Assembly: GCF_964199755.1 (NCBI RefSeq)
Contig: NC_133929.1
Coordinates: 3,055,806-3,119,805, forward strand
Direction: 5' to 3'
Origin: Larus michahellis
Lineage: Eukaryota; Chordata; Aves; Charadriiformes; Laridae
DNA: 64,000 nt
The notes below the pieces were generated by a model that saw only the letters and a list, made by a program, of their open reading frames with translations, did no database searches and was not told the origin of the DNA. Of the stretch, positions 24,101-34,772 are shown in pieces (the stretch's first letter is position 1; every line of letters starts with the position of its first letter). The translations under genes and the position numbers were made by a program.

Positions 24101-27100
24101 TTCTGCTTTTTCTGTGTGATAAGCAGGTTTTCCAGTCCAGCCTAGTAAAAGACCTGTTGCACTACTGGGATTCCTGCAGGCTCAGATGCAGCTGTCATGG
24201 GCAGCTATGGGATTACCAGTGGCGTTGCTAGCTCCCTTACCTGCCCTCCTGTCTTTCCCCACTGGGCTCCCCAGGGGTGAGGGGTGCAAGATGATGTCTC
24301 TGTGTGACTATGCCTTGCCTGCACCAAGCTGGGGCTAGAGTATGTGTGGTGAGTGGGGCAATATGTGAGCCTGGCCTGGGTGTGGGGTGCAGGGGGGGCT
24401 GGCTGCTGAGACCCCCCCGGGAGGGTGGGCAGGGGCTTTGCCCTGTGTCTAGACAGGAGTGCAGACTGCAGGGAAGGAGCAGGCCATCTGCTCGCTCTGA
24501 TTAGCATGCTCTTTAAATAAGACTCTTATTTCCGCTGTTAAAAGAGCTCAGATCCCTTGTGCCCAGGCTGGGGCTGCAGCTAGCCCCACATGCTGGCAAC
24601 AGATGGGATGGGGACCAACATGCTGCGGCACCCTGGCTTGACAGCGATACCCTCACGAGGCGCCCAACGTAGGGGCCGTGCAGGGTGCTGGGGGGCATCA
24701 GTGAGGGGCGAGGGCTCACCTGGCTCCTGGGTGGGGGCTGGCGGCTTGTGTCCGTCCTGTCCCCCCCTCAACTGCATCCAGGCACAGCTGCCAGGCCGAA
24801 CTCAGCAAACTCAGCTCCGGGGTGAACTCAGCTCTGGGGAATGCACTGGGATTCCTGGGCACCATGCCAGAGTGTGGAGAGGTGAGGGGAAAGGCAGTCC
24901 TGCCTGGGGAGGCTCTGCTGCCGTTCCCTTCCCTGTATGGTGGTGGGGAAAGAAACCCCCTTAGCATGGGGCTGTGTCCTGCTTGGGGTCATGGCTTGCT
25001 CCCTCCTCTGCAGGAGAATGGCTGGATTGCTGGGCTGGTGCTAGCACCTGGCCTGACTGAGTAAACTGGCCAGTGCATGTGAGAGGCCAAAGGGAGCCTA
25101 GGGGAAGTGTAACCCCTTCCCTGCTGGCCTGGGCAGGGACTGGCCTTGAGCCACAGAGCATGCAGGGGAGACCATAGGACGGGGCCTCACAAACGAGCTC
25201 AGGGCGCTGGAAGCCCTTGAGGAGATCATGCCCCATGTGTGTGGGGCTGGGGCTGTCCTGGGAGCCCCTGGAGCCCTCCCTGCCCCTGGGGATGGAGTCC
25301 TGGAGCAGGGTGCCAGGGCACCGCTGTGCCGGCTGGGAGCTCCTGGGGTCCCAGGGAAAGGGCTTTCATCAGACTTTCCCTCCCCCAGGCTGCTTCTTCT
25401 CCAGGATTAAGGCATTAGATGTCCTTAGACAGTTCTGGTGCCTGGCAGCTGCTATTGCCAGCCAAACCAACCAAGCCAGTCCTGCCAGCCCTGTGCAGCA
25501 TGGAAAGGCAGCACTGCCACTGGGTGAGCTGGTTTGGGAGTGCTGGGCTTTGTCGGGCAGCACTCAGCACCGGGGGCTTCACGGGGTTGGGGGGTCCTGC
25601 TGGCTTCTTCTGTGGGGCCATCAGTGGGGTGCTCCTGGGCAGGTTCTGGCCTGGGCTGGGGCTCTGCAGGGAGATGGAGGGGCCAAGGGAGACCCTGCCC
25701 ACCCTGCTTTGGCCAGGCAGGTTCCCTCCTTAAAGCATGCACAGCTGGGCCAGGCTGGGAGCCCCATTTCTGTGACTGGTGCTGCCTCCATGTGCAGGGA
25801 TGGGGCCGAGGGAAAGCAGGGATGGTGGAGATGCTGTGGGGGTGCCCCTTGCCTTGCCCACTGGTGCAGGTGTGGGCAGGGAGCCCCCAGGCACTGGGAT
25901 GGAACTGACAGCAGTGCCAGGCGCTGCAAGTGATGGGGTGGGGTGAGCTAGGTGGTAGGCATGGGGAGGACCTGGGGCGCCATTAGATGGGGTGCCCTGG
26001 GTGCGTACAGGGCTGGAGGAGTGTGCTCCCTGCAACAAGGACTGCTCGTGTAGTGGGTTAAGTCCAACCCTGGGACAGGTTCTCTCTGAGCCCAGGCGCT
26101 TTGTCCAGTGCTCATCAAGGAAGATGCAGGCTGGGAGTCCTGGCTGTCTGCAGCTGGCCAGGAGGTGACATAGGTGTAACTGGAGCAGGGTGCCTGTGGG
26201 CAGGTGGCTGCTGAATTGTTCAGAGCCTCTCCATGAATTCAGTGAGCTGGTGGTGGCACAAAGGGGTTGGCCAGGCTATTGCCTCTTGCTTCCTGGAGGG
26301 CCCAGCACATCAGTCTCCCCCCTCCGTGATGGGGACAGGGGCCAAGCTGAGAGCAGGATGAGGGGCACTGGGGACCCTGCCTCCAGCCAGCCCCTGTATT
26401 TTCCCTGGGGAGGCAATCCTTGGGGCATGGGGCTGTGGGGCAGGCCAGGGGCTGGCACCAGCACAGCAGCTTCAACCAGCATCAACTAAAAAGGAGAAGA
26501 GCAGGGAGCTGACAGCAGCGTGGAGGAATGCCTGTGCCTCTGTGCGCGGCTCGGTGTGTGCTGGGGGGCAGCTGGGACCCACCAGGGTGTCTTCCCCCTC
26601 AGCTGCTGCTTCAGGGGGGTCTCATCCCACCACCAGCACTCGCTCAGGAGGGGACACCCAGCGCCGGCTCAGGCCCTTGGCACGGTGCTGGGGCAGGGGA
26701 TCCTGTGTCCGTCCCTCGCCCTGCGCATGCCAGGGGCTGCCAGAGGACAGGGGTGTCCATGCTTGGCTGCGCTCCCAGCTGCTGTTCCTGGCGGGGGGGC
26801 CAGGTCCCCAGCTCACATGACATTGTTGGGCTGGGGACGGCTAAATATACAGCCACATCCAAGCATTGTGCCTCACAGGGCTGGGGTCATGCACCAGGGC
26901 ATTGTTGGCTACCTCTGGGCCTGGTTTGGGGGTGATGTGCCCCCTCTATCCTCCACCCCATGCTGGTGGGGTCTGGCTGGGTGGTACTGACCTGAAAAAG
27001 CTCTCCCTGGTGCGCCCCAATCCTGCACCTGCCTGTCCTTACAGCGGGGTTGGGGTCACAGCTTGCAGGAGCTGCCATTGCTTCTCCGGGAGGGCTGGAC

Positions 27101-30100
27101 AGTGTGTGTGTGGGGGGGACACCGTGACAAGCAGGATGCCCTGGGAAGGATAGGATTGTGCATCATTGGGCATTGGGGGTCCTTGGGTGCTGCTGTGCTA
27201 GGAGAGCCTTCCCTAACCCTAGCAGTCCCTGAGGTGCCCCATGTCTCGGGTGTGGGATGCTTAGCTCCAACCTCTAGGGCTGGGGGTGGGTGCTGGGTGC
27301 AGACTGGCATCTGGGGGACGCTGTGGAGACACGTGGGGCTCAACCACCCCTGCACCCCCTCCAGGTGCAGCACCGCCAGTCTGGCCAGATCATGGTGCTG
27401 AAGATGAACAAGCTGAGCAGCAACCGGAGCAACATGCTGCGGGAGGTACAGCTGATGAACCGCCTTTCGCACCCTAACATCCTCAGGTAGGGCCTGCTCC
27501 CCCACTGCCATCCCCAGTCAGAGCTGCTACTGGGGCTGGGCAAGCTCCTGGGGCTGGTCCCCGCTGCAGCCATCCTCAGGTCCCCTCTGCCTCACAGGTT
27601 CATGGGGGTGTGTGTGCACCAGGGACAGCTGCACGCACTGACAGAGGTGAGAGTGGGGCAACAGCCACAAGTCTTGGGGTTCCTGTGGGCAGGGCCTGGG
27701 GAGGGGATGGCAATGGCTATGGGGACACTTTCTTGGTCAGTGGCACATGTGCAGGGCAAGGTCTGCTGGGGGGCTGTGCCATTGGGTGGTTGGAGGATGC
27801 ATTGGGGTGAGAGATGAGGATCCAGCTTTATGTGAGGGGGGGGTGGTGCAGTGATGCAATGACCCGGCTCTTCCTATCAGTACATCAACAGTGGTAACCT
27901 GGAGCAGCTACTGGACAGCCCTGCGCCCCTCTCCTGGTCCATGCGTGTCAAGCTGGCCCTCGATATCGCCCGTGGCCTGCACTACCTGCACTCCAAGGGC
28001 ATCTTCCACCGTGACCTCACCTCCAAGGTATGGGGCATTCTGCTGCCCTTGTTGTCCTGTACCCATGTTGCTGCCCGGGCACAGCTGACTGGGGAGCAGG
28101 AGGCTGTACTGTGCTGGGGCATCCCAGGAGCAGTGGCTGGTGAGGCAGGGCTGGTGTGATGGTGTGACAGGAGTCCTCCTGTGCCCCCAGAACTGCTTGG
28201 TGCGCTGTGAAGCCAACAGCTACGTGGCTGTGGTGGGTGACTTCGGCTTGGCAGAGAAGATCCCTGCCTACAGGTGTGTGGTCAGTGTCCACCCGTCCAT
28301 CCCCGTCCTTGGAGTGAGGGGTTTACAGCCCACTTAGAGCAGGAGCTGGGGAGGGATGGACATTTGGGGTAAACTAGAAGGGCAGGGATGGGGGACAGTG
28401 GGGGTGCTCCCCCGCGGTGGGACAGATGGACGCATTTGGGGCTGGCTAGGAGGGTATGCAGAAGGGGATGGTGTGGGTGGGGAAACATGAGTTCATGGGG
28501 TGCATGGAGGAGGGTTAGCCCAGGAAGGGGGATGGAGATGGCAATTCGGGCTGCCCCAGCGGGAGGATGGGAGGTGGGACAGGGGCAGGGGCTTGCAGGC
28601 AGCCCCTGACATCCTGCCATTTTCCCCAGCGAGGGCAGCGAGGAGCCACTGGCCGTGGTGGGCTCCCCATACTGGATGGCACCGGAGGTGCTGCGAGGGG
28701 AGATCTACAATGAGAAGGTGATGCACTGTGTCTGCTGCGTGCAGGGCTTTACCCAGGCTTGTGCTGCTGGCGGTTTGCAGGATTTGCAGCCCTGAGGGCG
28801 GTGGGGCACACAGAGGAAAGAAACTGGACATCCCTCAGGAGCAAGGTGGCAGGGCCCCTGGTGTGGCTCTGCTGGGAGGAGGGGCGCTGTGAGTTTACAG
28901 AAGGGTGGGCACATCACCTCGGGGCTGCAGGGCTCCCCCCCAGTGACTCCCTGCTCTCTGCAGGCCGATGTGTTCGCATACGGCATCATCCTGTGTGAGA
29001 CCATTGCTCGCATCCCCGCTGACCCCGACTACCTGCCCCGCACCGAGGTGACTCCCTGGGATGGGAATGGGGAGGGAGGGCAGCAGGCAGCAGCACCGCG
29101 GCTGGGGCTGCTTCACCAAACTAGGGGGACCATCCTCCTGCACGGGGCAGAGCCCCATGTGCAGGAGCTGCCTCATGTCTCGGGACAGGCGTGCTGTGTC
29201 CCAAATGTCTCCTGGCAGCAGGTGCTGCTGCCTGAGGAGGGATGCTCTCTGATGATTTGTCTTCGCCCAGAGTCAGCCCGGGTGGGAGAAGGGGATGGTT
29301 GGATTCAGAAAGAGAGCAGGAGGGATCTGTGTCCCAGCATCCCCCAGCCTTGACCCAACTTAGGGTGCTGCCAGGTCTGCAGCCCTGGGTGACATGCAGT
29401 CAGTGCAGCAGGTGGGGGAGGCCAAGCCACCCTGGGTCCCCTGGGCTATGTGGTGCCCTGGGGGACCTGGCCTCACTCTTCCTCCTTTCCCTGGTGCAGG
29501 ATTTTGGCCTGGACGTCACCACTTTTGGCACCATGGTGGGAATTGACTGCCCAGCAGCCTTCCTCCAGCTCGCTTTCCACTGCTGCAGTGTGAGCCTCCC
29601 ATCTCTGCTGCCAGGGCAACTGGTCAGGCAACCTTGCCTGTGCAGGGGGAGAGGCAGGGAGCTGCCTTTGCTGGGCAGGGCTCCCTGGGGTGCTGGGAGG
29701 ACTGCAGACCTCACAGGGAACCCTTCCTACCCGCAGATGGAGCCCACCTCCCGCCCCTCGTTCCTGGAAATCACGCAGTGGCTGGAGGGTGTCCTGCAGC
29801 ACCAGCCAGGCACTGAGGGCACTGGGGCCACCCTCTTTGGCAGCGGGGAGAGCCTGCCCATGCCTGGGACGTCGGCCACACTCAATGGTATGTGGGCACC
29901 CCAAGGACAGGCAATAGGGGTGTGCAAGGAGGGGGGCTGTGGGGTGTCCCATCCTACCTCAGCAGCCATCAGGGAAGGAGACAGGGGTTGCACGAGGTCT
30001 GCAGGATGGAGCTGATTGCTGTTTTCCCCCCTGGGGTGCACCTCTGGGTTATTGGGTGCCCAGCACCCCGTGGCACCCTGTTCCAGTAGCTGCACTGGTG

Positions 30101-31147
30101 ATCAGCTCCTGTGCCTGTGCCCAGGGGTAGCCGGGAGGGCAGCCGACCGCACTGAGCAGTTGCCCCTGCACAAGCTGGGGATGCAACACCTGCATCTGGA
30201 CCAGCGCTAGTCCTGCAGCCAGTCTGACGTGTTCCCCCCCAAAATTGCCTGCTCTGCTCTGGCCACTGGAGCCTTACAGTGGGGCCAGGACCAAGGAGAC
30301 ACTGCCCCGCATCAACCCCTTCTCCCAGCACAAGGACCTGAACGGAGGGAAGACACACCAAGCAAGTCGGTCATCTCGCTCACCTTTGACCTTCCACCCC
30401 CCAGCCCCGCTTCAACTCAGCACCCCCATGACACCCAAGCCTTCGATGGAGGTGTAGTGTGACTTCTTAACCCCTGCTGCCGGCCCCTGCAAGTGCTACT
30501 TGCTGCCTGCCTCCCCTGAGCTGCCCTGCCGAGGGGGCCTGGTGCTGGACATAGGGTCCCCCTGTCCCACTGCTAACCCCCAGCCCCCTGTCCTCCTCCT
30601 CCCTCTGGCTTGGGGACAAGCCTCACCCCCCAGACCTGGTGCAGAGGAGCAGATGGACTGTGGTCCTGACAGCCCCAAGCTGCTGCATCTTCCCCTGCCA
30701 CCCCCAACAGCAACTTCATCCACATGGCAGCCTTGGGCACCCAAACCTGGCATCCAGAATCACAAGCCCCCAACGGGCTACTATTCAACAACAACCACGT
30801 GGTGGTGAACAAACCCCTGGCTTGGGGCAGCGGGCTGGAGCATGGCTTCTCCGAGCTCAGCATCCCTTGCATGGCAGACTGGAGCAGATGGAGCATGCAG
30901 CCATGCTGCCCAGGCATGGCTCCAGCACCGTGCTGGAGCAGGATGAGGTGCCACCCTGCCCCAGCTGCTGCTAGGTGCCTTCAGCTTTGCCTCTGTCTGC
31001 TACCAGCTGGCACCCAGCCTGCCCCACTACCAGAACCTCAACTGCAAGGCTAAGAGCCTCTTCTACCACAACCAAGGCCGCCACCAGAAAGCCCCAGGGC
31101 CAGTGCTGGCAGAGCCCAGTCTGAAGCTGCCAGAGACACAGTCCTAG
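20835..31147 (+). CDS. TESK1: TESK1, testis-specific-type LIMK/TESK kinase 1
   Basis: Ten exons: 20835-21023, 27365-27486, 27598-27646, 27881-28027, 28191-28273, 28630-28717, 28964-29047, 29500-29589, 29737-29887 and 30125-31147. Exons 1-9 join in frame. The product is a dual-specificity kinase that phosphorylates cofilin and so controls actin turnover. Visible motifs are the glycine loop [10 protein letters not shown], the catalytic lysine in [24 protein letters not shown] and GSPYWMAPE. The start at 20835 is chosen over an in-frame ATG at 20805 because it has G at -3 and +4. Intron 1 is 6.3 kb; the others are short. The last exon contains C-terminal TESK1 blocks in shifting frames (see separate entry), so the full product cannot be read from this sequence. 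RUSC2 and CD72, its human neighbours, flank it here too. Confidence 0.96.
21024..27364 (+). other. TESK1 intron 1
   Basis: GC-rich intron with no recognisable exon or transposon. It holds a 60-bp tandem duplication at 22501-22620. Long open frames here arise from high GC and have no motif support. Confidence 0.7.
22501..22620 (+). repeat. 60-bp direct tandem duplication
   Basis: 22501-22560 and 22561-22620 are two copies of a 60-bp unit (AGAGGAAGCAGGGGCAGG and AGAGGAGGCAGGGGCAGG starts) with about eight differences. It lies within TESK1 intron 1. Confidence 0.85.
27365..29887 (+). CDS. TESK1: TESK1 kinase-domain exons 2-9
   Basis: Eight exons with canonical AG/GT borders encode the rest of the kinase domain without a stop: 27365-27486 (lysine and C-helix), 27598-27646, 27881-28027 (HRD loop), 28191-28273 (DFG), 28630-28717 (activation and APE), 28964-29047 ([18 protein letters not shown]), 29500-29589 and 29737-29887 ([16 protein letters not shown]). 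Phases are consistent throughout. All residues needed for catalysis are present. Confidence 0.96.
30125..31147 (+). CDS. TESK1: TESK1 last exon with multiple reading-frame changes
   Basis: The acceptor CCAG at 30121-30124 joins in phase with exon 9, but the expected frame meets TAG at 30208. Recognisable TESK1 C-terminal blocks then appear in different frames: [17 protein letters not shown] (near 30310), [19 protein letters not shown] (near 30355), [10 protein letters not shown] (near 30505), AEEQMDC (near 30640), [11 protein letters not shown] (near 30788), CPSCC (near 30958), and GAFSF to a final TAG at 31145-31147 ([10 protein letters not shown] near 31038). At least five single-base-type shifts are needed. 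Several lie in GC-rich or homopolymer DNA, for example the C7A4 run at 30234-30244. Consensus errors are the simplest explanation; a real decay of the nonkinase tail cannot be excluded. Confidence 0.8.
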
Positions 31148-32181
31148 TGCCTGGGATCCCTGTGGAGCAGGGCTGGGTCTGGCTGCCCCTCGGACTCCCC
31201 CGCAGCCACAGCACTGGGCAGGTGCAGGAGCCCAGCATGTCCCTGTGGTCTGTCTTTACTCTCTTGGCTTCTGGTGGCCATGGTGCCCTATGCCATGGCC
31301 ACCATGGTACTGCTAAGGCACCTGTTCCACTGGGATTGGCCTCAGGGGTCTGCGGGGAGCCCCCAGGGGCAGGCTGGGTCCCTGACAGAGACTGAAATGC
31401 AATAGCACCCCTGCCCTGGGCATACTCCAGCGCTGCCCTGGGCAGCAGGGCTGGTCCTCCACAGGGCCCCCAGGGCTCAAGCCCTGGATACAGGACCCCC
31501 CCTTCCCCAAAGGCTCACCCCTCCACGAGCTCTTGCCAAGGGGTGTGCAATGAGCCGGGAGCCCCCCATGGCCCCCCCAGGCCATGGGATGAGCGGGGCT
31601 GGGCTGGGGGCAGAGGTGTCAGTGTGTGTATGTGTGTGTTGGGGGAACCTGTGGGGCTGGTGGGTGTCCCCATGCTTCCTCACAAGCGTGGGAAGAGCAC
31701 CCTGTCCCTGACATGGGGAGAAGCATGCAGGGGGCTGGGAGAGGGGTGATGCCCGTGGGGCAGTGCCCAGGGAAGATTGCCAGCGCTGGGGTTGCCCCCT
31801 GCCCACCCAGTGTGGGGGCTGGGTGCTGAGCCAGTATGGTGCCCCGTGTCCCCCTGGCACACAGGGTCAGGAGTGGGGTGCTGGCAGAGGGGCCAGGGCC
31901 CCATCCTGCCCAGCATCCCACCCCAAAGCCTCCCAGGCAGCTGGGGGAAAGGGGCCGGTGGACAGCATGGACAGGCTGCCTGGCCCCTGGCAAGGGTGGG
32001 AGCTGGTTTTCCTCCCTCCCCAAAATGCACTGGTGAATGCAAAACTCTTATGGGTTTTTTTATTATTATTAATAATAATAATTGCTAGTAATATTGTCAT
32101 GGTTTGGGCCAGGCTGGCCACTGAAACAAACAACGGATGCTGTCTTTTACTTCTCTCCCCTTCAGCTTATTTAAAGTGTTC

Positions 32182-32187
32182 AATAAA
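32182..32187 (+). terminator. TESK1: AATAAA poly(A) signal, probable TESK1 3' end
   Basis: AATAAA occurs about 1.0 kb after the TESK1 stop at 31147, in the first AT-rich sequence after the GC-rich 3'UTR. No closer canonical signal was seen. Confidence 0.6.
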
Positions 32188-32199
32188 AACTGAATGTCC

Positions 32200-33179
32200 C
32201 AGTGACCCAGGCTGCCACTTCTGTCTCTTGGATGCATGTTGGATGGGGTGGCATGGACTTGCCCAAGGGCTTCTGAGGTCCCCCCTCAGGGACCACGAGC
32301 CAGCCTGGCTCAGCCCCAGGTCTTAACAGCTCCAAAGTGATCATTTCAGTTGAAACAGCTTCAGTCAGATTCCCATTTATTATTTAGGTTTATGCCCCCA
32401 AGTCCATTTGTGGTGGTACACAAGAAAGTAAAGAGCAGACAAGCTGTGTCTCTTTATTGCTACAAAGTGGATTCAGCCAGCAGACAAGACAGAGTAACAT
32501 GTGCCACCTCCAAAACACCTGCCTTTAACACCCTTTTGCTCTTCAAGCAAGCTCATTCACATCGCAATTAATCAACTATATATGGCAAACACGACCCCAT
32601 AATAAACTGACAGCATCTTCGCCTGGTTGAACATGACTTCCTCTGCTCTTGCCTGGATGCAGCATTACATCAGGGCTTTTTTTTGCTTAATATGTGCATG
32701 TGCACATGTGTAATAACTATTTAAAGTCATGATGATTTGTCTTGCAAAGCGTCAGTCTGTTGTAAGTCCTGGAGTTGCTTTTGCTTTTGAAAGACACCAT
32801 CACATAGTAGCCCTAAAGGTCACTGCTCTACTTCCTAATTAGCAAAAAAACCCCAACTGCCAGCACAGGCGCCAGCCAGTTCAAGTGCAGCTTCTCTCCT
32901 TTGCCAACTTTGCAACCAGCTGAAACCATGACAGTTGCCTGAAAGCCAGGGGCCAAGCTGCTCCCAATATGAGGCCAGAGAGAAAGTCCCTGCTGTGGGG
33001 AAGGGACCTGGCTGGGTGTGGGGCTGTGCTATCCCCTGCTCCTGTGTCCTTGCATACCTGCACCACAGCTCACTCCATGCTGGGGCTGTTGCATGGCTGC
33101 AGCACTGAGCATCAGGGCTCCCTCCACTCTGCAGCCAGGAGAAGAGGGGGTTTTGTCAAGAGGCTGTGCCACCAGGTAC
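32200..33179. other. TESK1-CD72 intergenic or CD72 3' region
   Basis: The last lectin exon and 3'UTR of CD72 should lie here on the minus strand. A block near 33040-33135 reads QCCSHATAPAWSELWCRY after an AG at 33136/33135, which loosely resembles a C-type lectin end, but it is out of phase with the preceding exon, so I do not call it. Confidence 0.35.
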
Positions 33180-34132
33180 CTTTCATAAAGGGAACGGTCC
33201 ACCCAGAACCAGGCATCTAAGACCGCCTCACCATCCAGATCCCCTTCCTCCAGCCAGCCATAGTCATACCAGGGGAAGCTGCTCTTCTGCAGCCCAATCC
33301 AGTACGGGATGTCTGCATTCTTCAGGAAGGTCTGGAGAAGGGGGAAAAGGGCCTTTTCGTGTCTTTTCCACGGTGTCTACAGACTGCGGTGTCTGCGGGG
33401 GGTGACCATCTCCCCAAGGAGCCAGAGCTCCATGGGGCAGGACAGCTGAGCAGCCCCGATGCCCCGCTCCAGCCTGGGCAGCATCCAGGGGTGCCAGAAC
33501 CTCTCCATCCCACATCCACTACCAGCCATGTACTCCAGTGATTGGCCTTGCACCCTCCGATGTTTTGGCAGGGTGCTGGCCCACCTGGGGACCCCAGGGC
33601 TGGATGCACCAGTTCCTGCCCTCAGCTCCCCCAGTACCCTACCAGCACGGTTCAGCAACTCCAGGATTTGGTGACTAGGAGCTGAGAATATTTCTTCTCA
33701 CACTCATCTCTGCTGTCCTCCCATGTCTTCTTCTCCAATGAGATGAAGAGGCACTTGCCCCTGTACAGCAGCCAGCCTGAGGGACAGCAGTCTGGGGGCA
33801 GGGGCACAGCTCAGGTACTTGCTCAGCCACAGATGCCTGGGGAGGCCCAGCCTGGACTAGGAACAGCCCCCGCATCTCCCCAGCAGACACTGTAGGCTCA
33901 GCCTCTGCCCAGGCATAGCTTCAGCCTTTGGACCACCCCATCCCCATCATGTGTCTAAAAAGCCAGTGCCCGTGCCTCGGCACTGCATCTGCTGAGGAGT
34001 GCTGGGGTCCCCTGGAGTACCCCATCCCTGGTCCACCATTGCCCTACCTATAGTCGTGCAGGAGCGCAGTATGGCCACAGTGCTCTCACTGTTGTTGAGC
34101 TTCCCCTGCACCTCCTGCATCTCCCTCTCCAT
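33180..34132 (-). CDS. CD72: CD72-like C-type lectin receptor, C-terminal exons, frame interrupted
   Basis: Three minus-strand exons are visible: 34132-34048 (stalk, MEREMQEVQGKLNN), 33791-33643 (CCPSGWLLYRGKCLFISLEK, WEDSRDECE) and 33331-33180 (FLKNADIPYWIGLQKS, DAWFWVDRSLYE). Phases agree (1, then 0, then 2). The CCPSGW start and coiled stalk match CD72, the B-cell inhibitory co-receptor with cytoplasmic ITIMs, and TESK1-CD72 adjacency supports it. An in-frame TGA at 33652-33654 lies three codons before the donor of the first lectin exon. The cytoplasmic and membrane exons are not visible: a CR1 tail starts 5 bp beyond the stalk exon and the provirus nest follows. The gene may be inactive here, or intact with an assembly or allele-specific stop and distant 5' exons. 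Confidence 0.82.
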
Positions 34133-34136
34133 CTTA

Positions 34137-34302
34137 GAATCTTCATGGTTGGAAAGGACCTTTGAGATCATCGAGTCCAACCATACACACACACAGAAAA
34201 ACGCAAAAACCCAAAAAACCACAACCAACAATGTCTGCCCTTCAGAGCACGCCCTGAAGTGCCACATCTAGATGTTTCTTAAACACCTCTAGGGATGGTG
34301 AC
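34137..34302 (-). mobile_element. CR1 LINE 3' tail fragment
   Basis: On the plus strand it reads AGAATCTTCATGGTTGGAAA, GAGATCATCGAGTCCAACC and ends with CCACATCTAGATGTTTC and CTCTAGGGATGGTGAC, which is the CR1 tail in reverse. It starts directly next to the CD72 stalk exon and is cut at 34303 by the provirus LTR, so the CR1 is older than the provirus. Confidence 0.88.
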
Positions 34303-34650
34303 TGTCCTGGTTCTGGCGGGGATAGGGTTAATTTTTCCTGGTATTCCATGCCATGTGAGCCATGCCCACCCTGAGCTGCCGGGGGAGGGGGCAGGAAGTC
34401 GCCGCTTGGAGCGGGCTGGGGCGTCCCGGTCCGGTCGGGGAGCGGCGGGGAGCGGCGGTTCCGTAATCGTGTTTGTATATTCCTCTGTCCGTGTTATTGT
34501 TGTTGTTTGCTTGTTCCCTTTGCTGTTCTGTTAAACTGCCTTTGTCTCAACCCAAGAGTCTTGCCTTTTTCTTCTGATTCTTCCTGTATTAGCAAGGCCC
34601 GAGCGAGCGGCACGTGGTTCTTTGTTGCCGTCTGAGGCCAAACCACGACA
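34303..34650 (+). repeat. 5' LTR of outer provirus
   Basis: Starts TGTCCTGGTTCTGGCGGGG and ends GGCCAAACCACGACA (TG...CA). A TGTATATTCC stretch mid-way is TATA-like. A tRNA-type primer-binding site follows after 8 bp. Confidence 0.92.
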
Positions 34651-34658
34651 GTCCTTTT

Positions 34659-34676
34659 TGGCGCCCAACATGGGGC
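34659..34676 (+). other. primer-binding site, tRNA-Lys(1,2)-like
   Basis: TGGCGCCCAACATGGGGC sits 8 bp after the LTR. It matches the tRNA-Lys1,2 pattern used by spumaviruses and some betaretroviruses with one mismatch (A for G). Confidence 0.75.
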
Positions 34677-34772
34677 TCGAAGGGTTGAGATAACGACAGA
34701 ATCCAACTAGAGCTTGGAAAAACGAATTTGTTGTGTGCATTTATTGTATTAGGCAAATAGTGGCTGGTCACC

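Noticed and set aside
33040-33135. possible last CD72 lectin exon (QCCSHATAPAWSELWCRY)
   Set aside because: The splice phase does not match the preceding exon and the cysteine/tryptophan spacing is not typical, so it is not called.
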